Positions 59,784 to 64,000 of a DNA stretch of 64,000 nucleotides are shown here, piece after piece. The notes beneath the pieces were generated by a model. That model did no database searches and was not told the origin of the DNA. It saw only the letters and a program-made list of their open reading frames with translations. Within the stretch, counting starts at the first letter, position 1. The number at the start of each line of letters is the position of its first letter. The stretch comes from Spinellus fusiger (Eukaryota > Mucoromycota > Mucoromycetes > Mucorales > Phycomycetaceae): assembly GCA_025094145.1 (NCBI GenBank), contig JALLLS010000004.1:310001-374000 (forward strand). The letters run 5' to 3'. Both the position numbers and the translations under genes were made by a program.

Positions 59784-62700
59784 AAGGTTTGCGGATATCA
59801 AAAATAATATTTCTTTTTGTGGATACCTCAATATCAAATTGTATTATTAGTAAAATATATTGTTTATGGATAAAACTGTTTATTATAATAATGTAGCTAA
59901 TACTATAGTATGACTATAGCTACTGCCCAAGTGCATTCCCTCATAGCAACAGAATATACACCCTAAAAGCCTTGTGCTTTATCCTTGGGAGATAGATAAA
60001 TATGCTTAGGAGTATACCCTAGACACCCTAGACACCCTAGACAGTATAGAAGGAAGAAGACCACTTTGGACTGACTTGAGAAAGAGTCTTTACTTATCTA
60101 ATAACAGAAGAGTGTATTAGTAATAATTCAATAAGAGAGATAGTATGCTTAACTTGTACTTAATACTTGTCTTGGGAATAATAAGCCATGTTTTATCTAT
60201 TGGAAGAAGAGTCAGTACTATGCCTTATGGATTACAATGAGCTCAAGCCCAGATGAAGACACTGATTACCTTTTTATCACTAGAATAGTCCTTGGTGGTG
60301 TCTATCACCTCTTTCTATTGTTTTTCTTTGTTAATAATGGCACATTACCTTGTTTATTTATGTTCATCTTGATGGGTACTTAGGCGTTAAGTTGTATGTG
60401 CAGTGTGAGAAATAACAAAAGGACGGGGTTATCAAAACAAATAACTTCTCTCTTTATACTGGTGAGGCATACACTAGCCTCCACTCATAGAACTCACAAG
60501 TCAAACAATTTATAAGTCAAACAATTCACACTCTATTTGCCTTGGACCTAAAGGACAGTATTAGAAGCAATACTTTGTAATCATCAAGCACCACTGTTAA
60601 TACTAGTTACAATGAGACAGTTGAGGTGATTATGAATATTGAGTCAATGAATGAATACAATGTTCTTAATATAAGTGAGTTTGGTTCTCTTTTCTGGACA
60701 ATGAACACTAAAGTTAATTATGTGTCTTATAATACATTTTTCTTAAGCAGTGTTATGTTGCAAATACTATGGGCTTATAGTTAACACATGTTAAACATTA
60801 AATGCAGTGATTGAGTTGCAATGTCAGGTTTACTTCTTCATTTTATCCAACTTTATAGTGTTTAATTACACAGTCCATAGTCAATGCTAAGACAGATAGA
60901 CAGTGAGAAGGTTCTTTTCAAACACATTAACCAACCAAAGAAATAACATAATTTCATTGTTCATGTATTTCCTTTTATATCCCAAAAATATTTTGTTGCT
61001 ATGAGACAAGAGACACATAGGACCTTGTAAGGCTGGTTACTCATACGGAGATTGACAGAAAAGAGAAGGGTATGGGCTGACAGAAGGCAAACTAATGGTT
61101 GTAATAATAATAGTACCCTATGGGAATACAGAAAGAAAACAGGTCAAGAACAAGAAACAGTCAGTTGCTCAAGTCCTTAAAGCTTATCTTGTTTATACTC
61201 TAGGAAGCTATTTGGATTAAAGTCTATTTTATTAAAGATGTAGACAATTACACTTTTTATATTAGTTTGGCATTTCTTCTTTGACTATGAATTTGAATAT
61301 TTTGCTATTCTCAAGCAATAGATATGGTCTTTATAGAACATTCAAGCAGACTGGGAAGGGTAACTGTCCTATCCTACAGCGTGTATAATCTTGGTCCTAT
61401 ATTTCAAGGCCATAGAATTCAATAAAGTGATTTTATTGTAAATAAAGTTTATCTCTTCCCTGAAACATACATGGGACAAGAGAATGAGATCCATCTCTGA
61501 ATTTACAAAGATGTTATTATCGTATAGCTTTGATCCTTATAGCTTAAAAAGATACATATAAAAGTAGCCTCAAAATCCATACTATGTAATTTTGAGAAAT
61601 GTATCCTTTATTCTGTAATAGAAGGCAGTAAGGCTATCAACAATACCACTAGAGAGATGAATGTATAGATATTGGGTCTCTAGCAGGGACAAAGAAATAG
61701 AGTATTAGTACAAAGGCTAGTCTAAGGAAATCAAAGAGGTTACATGAACAGGAACACAACACACGACCTGAATACAATGGGTAACTAGGCAACTATTCTT
61801 TAAGCAATTCTTTTCTTTCTAAAATGTTGTTGCAGTCTGCATTACTTTGGTAGTTCTGATTAAGCAAATGACTTGTGAAATTTCGTTTTGTTCTCTTGTT
61901 CGAATATAGAAACCTGCCAACCACACTGTCTGTTGTTCTTCATATCTTCTACTCTCTTTATTTTGTTTGCCTTTGTCTGGCATATAAACCAACAGTTGTG
62001 ATCTGGTGAGTGTCTGTGTATGTTTATTATGTCTGACATGTTAGTCAGTTTCTATTGTATATTTTTTTACTATAGTAAACCCAGTGAATCCATTACAAAG
62101 GCAAGAAGAAGGTGCCAGTGCAAGGGTAATACGACACACACATAGAGTACATTAATACATCTCAAACTAATTATTCTTACTACTATTCTATTATTGAAAA
62201 GGGGTATTGGCACCTAAAAGGATTGGAGTACGATCCTACCAAGCTGCCAGTCATTGCCTATGGCACAGGAATGAAAGGAAAGGATGCTACCAAGTTCAAA
62301 GGCCACCGTGTTGGTTTGACAAGAATATTATATCAATCATTGAAAGAGACAAAAAGATGGAGATCTTCTTATGGTTGATGTTGATAAGTTCCGAACATCG
62401 AGAGTAAACATGATTGACTTCTCACCTAATATGAAAAGCTCTTTTAACAGTTACTCTGTTTTGTTTTCTTTTTTTGTTCTCAAGATCTGCCATACTTGCA
62501 ACACAAATATCCTCACTGAGGTATTAGTGAATTTCAACAATATCCGCGCTTGCCAAAGTTGCGGAATTGTTTAGAACAGAGATGTGAATGCATCAAAGAG
62601 TATCTATACAGTCACATAAGAATAGATATTCTTATTCATATTATATTATAATATTATATATCGCCACATCGAAAGTGGTTTCCTTCGGGATTTAGATATT

Positions 62701-62821
62701 TACAGGTAAATTTACATAATAATCTTTATTTAAGAACTAACATGAATATATTTCACTTTTTTTGCTCCTTTTCAAATCTATGTCATTTCTAAACAATTGT
62801 ATTTCGACTATTTTCTTTTAT
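59784..62821 (+). mobile_element. Fanzor-linked repeat, fullest copy (C)
   Basis: About 3.04 kb. Order on the plus strand: left end near GGTTTGCGGATATC; a non-coding block shared with copies B and D; a short conserved frame at about 60545-60730 (SYNETVEVIMNIESMNEYNV); the block 60780-61035; a 0.7-kb part absent from copy A; an exon-like piece at about 62085-62127; the Fanzor C-terminal frame at 62202-62619; and a 200-bp right end ending AATTGTATTTCGACTATTTTC. Ends are judged from loss of similarity among copies. No terminal inverted repeats are seen, which agrees with IS607-type or similar elements but also with mere degradation. Confidence 0.6.
62202..62619 (+). pseudogene. Fanzor/TnpB-like C-terminal fragment, second copy
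   Basis: Homologous to 6653-7075. Starts after a possible acceptor (GAAAAG before GYWHLKGLEYDP). One frameshift near 62355 moves the frame from ILYQSLKETKRWRS to VDVDKFRTSRVNM. Both zinc-ribbon pairs survive (CHTC and CQSC). A TAG then follows and NRDVNASKSIY retains the RuvC-III Asp. Compared with copy A the zinc ribbon is better preserved but the frame worse. RuvC-I and RuvC-II are not recognised upstream. Confidence 0.7.
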
Positions 62822-62924
62822 ATCCTAAAGACCTCCTGGTGTGTATTAAAAGAGCCACCTTAATTAATTTAGCTAAGATTTACTCACTTTGAGTTCGGAA
62901 GAAAATGATACAAAGTACATACCC

Positions 62925-64000
62925 AAAGATTTTCGGAATATAAAGAAATATCTTAAGAATAAAATCGCAATTTTTTTGTGATTGGCTAATGTGTTTGAAA
63001 TAGTTTTTTCGACATCTAAATGAACTATTTTAAACTTTATTACCTGTTTTAGCAATGGCTATTGACTTTGCAATTAAAAAGTGTAGAATTGGCTGTAAAG
63101 ACAAGAAATAGAGCCAGAATCCACTTAATACTACAACTCAGTCGCTGCATTTATTGTTTAACATAATATGTTATCCATAAGCCCACAGTATCTGCAGCGT
63201 AACAATATTTAAATATATAGAACACACAGTGAATTGACTCTAATGGTCATTGTCCATAAAATAGAACCAATGTCACTTATATTAAGAACTGTATAGCCAT
63301 TCATTGAATCCATATCCATAATAACCTCAACTGTCTCATTGTAACTGTTATTAACAATATTACTTAATGATAACAAGGTATTGTTTCTAATACTGTCCTT
63401 TAGGTCCAAGGAAAATAGTGTGAATTGTTTGACATGTGAATTTTATAAGTGGAGGCTAGTTGTATACCCCACCAGTATAAAGAGAGAAGTTATTTGTTTT
63501 GATAACCCCGTCCTTTTATTATTTCCCGCACTGCACATACAACTTAACGCCCAAGTACTCTTCAAGATGAGCATAACTGAGCAAGGTATTGTACTATTAT
63601 CAACAAAGAGAAACAATAGAAGGAAGTGATAGATACCACCAGAGGATATTCTAGTGATAAAAAGGTAAGCAGTGTCTTCATCTGGGCTTGAGCCAATTAC
63701 AATCCACAAGCCACTCATTGTATTGTTATTAGGCAAGTAAAGACTCTTCTCAAGTCAGCTTCAAGTGGTCTTATACAAGGTCAATAATTTCTAGGGTATA
63801 CTCCTAAGCATATATATCTATCTCTTAAGAATAAAGCACAAGGCTTTTAGGGTATGGATTATATTGCTATGAAGGAATACACTTGCTATAGTCATAATAT
63901 AGTATGAGCTATATTATTATAATAAACAATATTTTTTATTGATAATACAATTTGATATTGAGGTATCCACAAAAGGAAATAATAATTTGGATATCCAGAC
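62925..64000 (-). mobile_element. Fanzor-linked repeat, partial copy D, runs off the window
   Basis: Inverted relative to copy C and only about 100 bp from its right end. It contains the conserved short frame (63209-63409, minus strand, with VEVIMDMDSMNGYTVLNIS) and the non-coding block up to GATATTGAGGTATCCACAAA, and continues past the end of the window. Like copy B it lacks the Fanzor frame and starts at the same internal point. Confidence 0.6.

Overview
The window is nuclear DNA of an AT-rich fungus, most likely an early-diverging Mucoromycota species (order Mucorales favoured). Reasons: eukaryotic GT-AG introns that are mostly 35-110 nt; fungal housekeeping genes with several introns each; CT-rich promoters; Tc1/mariner and MULE transposons; and remnants of Fanzor-type (eukaryotic TnpB-like) proteins of the kind I associate with Mucorales. 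The organism call is inference from gene content; I ran no search.

Layout. 0.4-1.6 kb: a single-pass membrane protein gene next to a long (AAC/AAT)n tract. 1.6-6.4 kb: no gene recognised. 6.4-13.5 kb: repeat-rich, with a decayed Fanzor element, a complete but dead Tc1/mariner element with intact ends, a 315-bp near-perfect palindrome, a second membrane protein gene, ribosomal protein eL22 and a truncated copy of the Fanzor-linked repeat. 13.5-14.9 kb: a broken gene with a PD-(D/E)XK-like motif. 17.5-19.2 kb: endopolyphosphatase. 22.3-23.6 kb: RanGAP. 23.8-29.8 kb: an orphan 3' exon, then a MULE and, 21 bp further on, a 3-kb element with 387-bp identical inverted ends that carry the start of its own gene. 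30.6-35.5 kb: an unknown protein, CHMP1/Did2 (ESCRT-III), a 610-bp MITE-like element and a prenylated ubiquitin-like UBL3 homologue. 35.5-39.8 kb: tandem repeats and an old Tc1 copy. 39.8-41.0 kb: a second, different Fanzor-like gene with its catalytic middle deleted. 43.8-53.4 kb: the densest gene block, with a SAP-domain protein, lipoyl(octanoyl)transferase, PEX1 and an Ima1/Samp1-like inner nuclear membrane protein. 54-56.5 kb: transposon debris. 56.5 kb: tRNA-Gly. 57.1-59.3 kb: DNA polymerase epsilon subunit 2. 59.4-64 kb: the fullest copy of the Fanzor-linked repeat, followed by an inverted partial copy.

The housekeeping genes serve unrelated cell functions (lipoate attachment, peroxisome import, ESCRT, nuclear transport, DNA replication, polyphosphate turnover, ribosome) and show no cluster logic beyond compact packing: SAP and LIP2 stop codons are 14 bp apart, and LIP2 follows PEX1 by 87 bp. 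Exon structures for eL22, PPN1, RanGAP, CHMP1, UBL3, SAP, LIP2, PEX1, IMA1 and POLE2 were worked out by hand from splice signals. They keep frame and, for all but the SAP protein, match what I know of the families, but no transcript supports them.

The most interesting content is the mobile fraction: two unrelated Fanzor-like lineages, a possible serine-recombinase-like ORF inside the long-inverted-repeat element, and shared sequence linking that element to the Fanzor loci.
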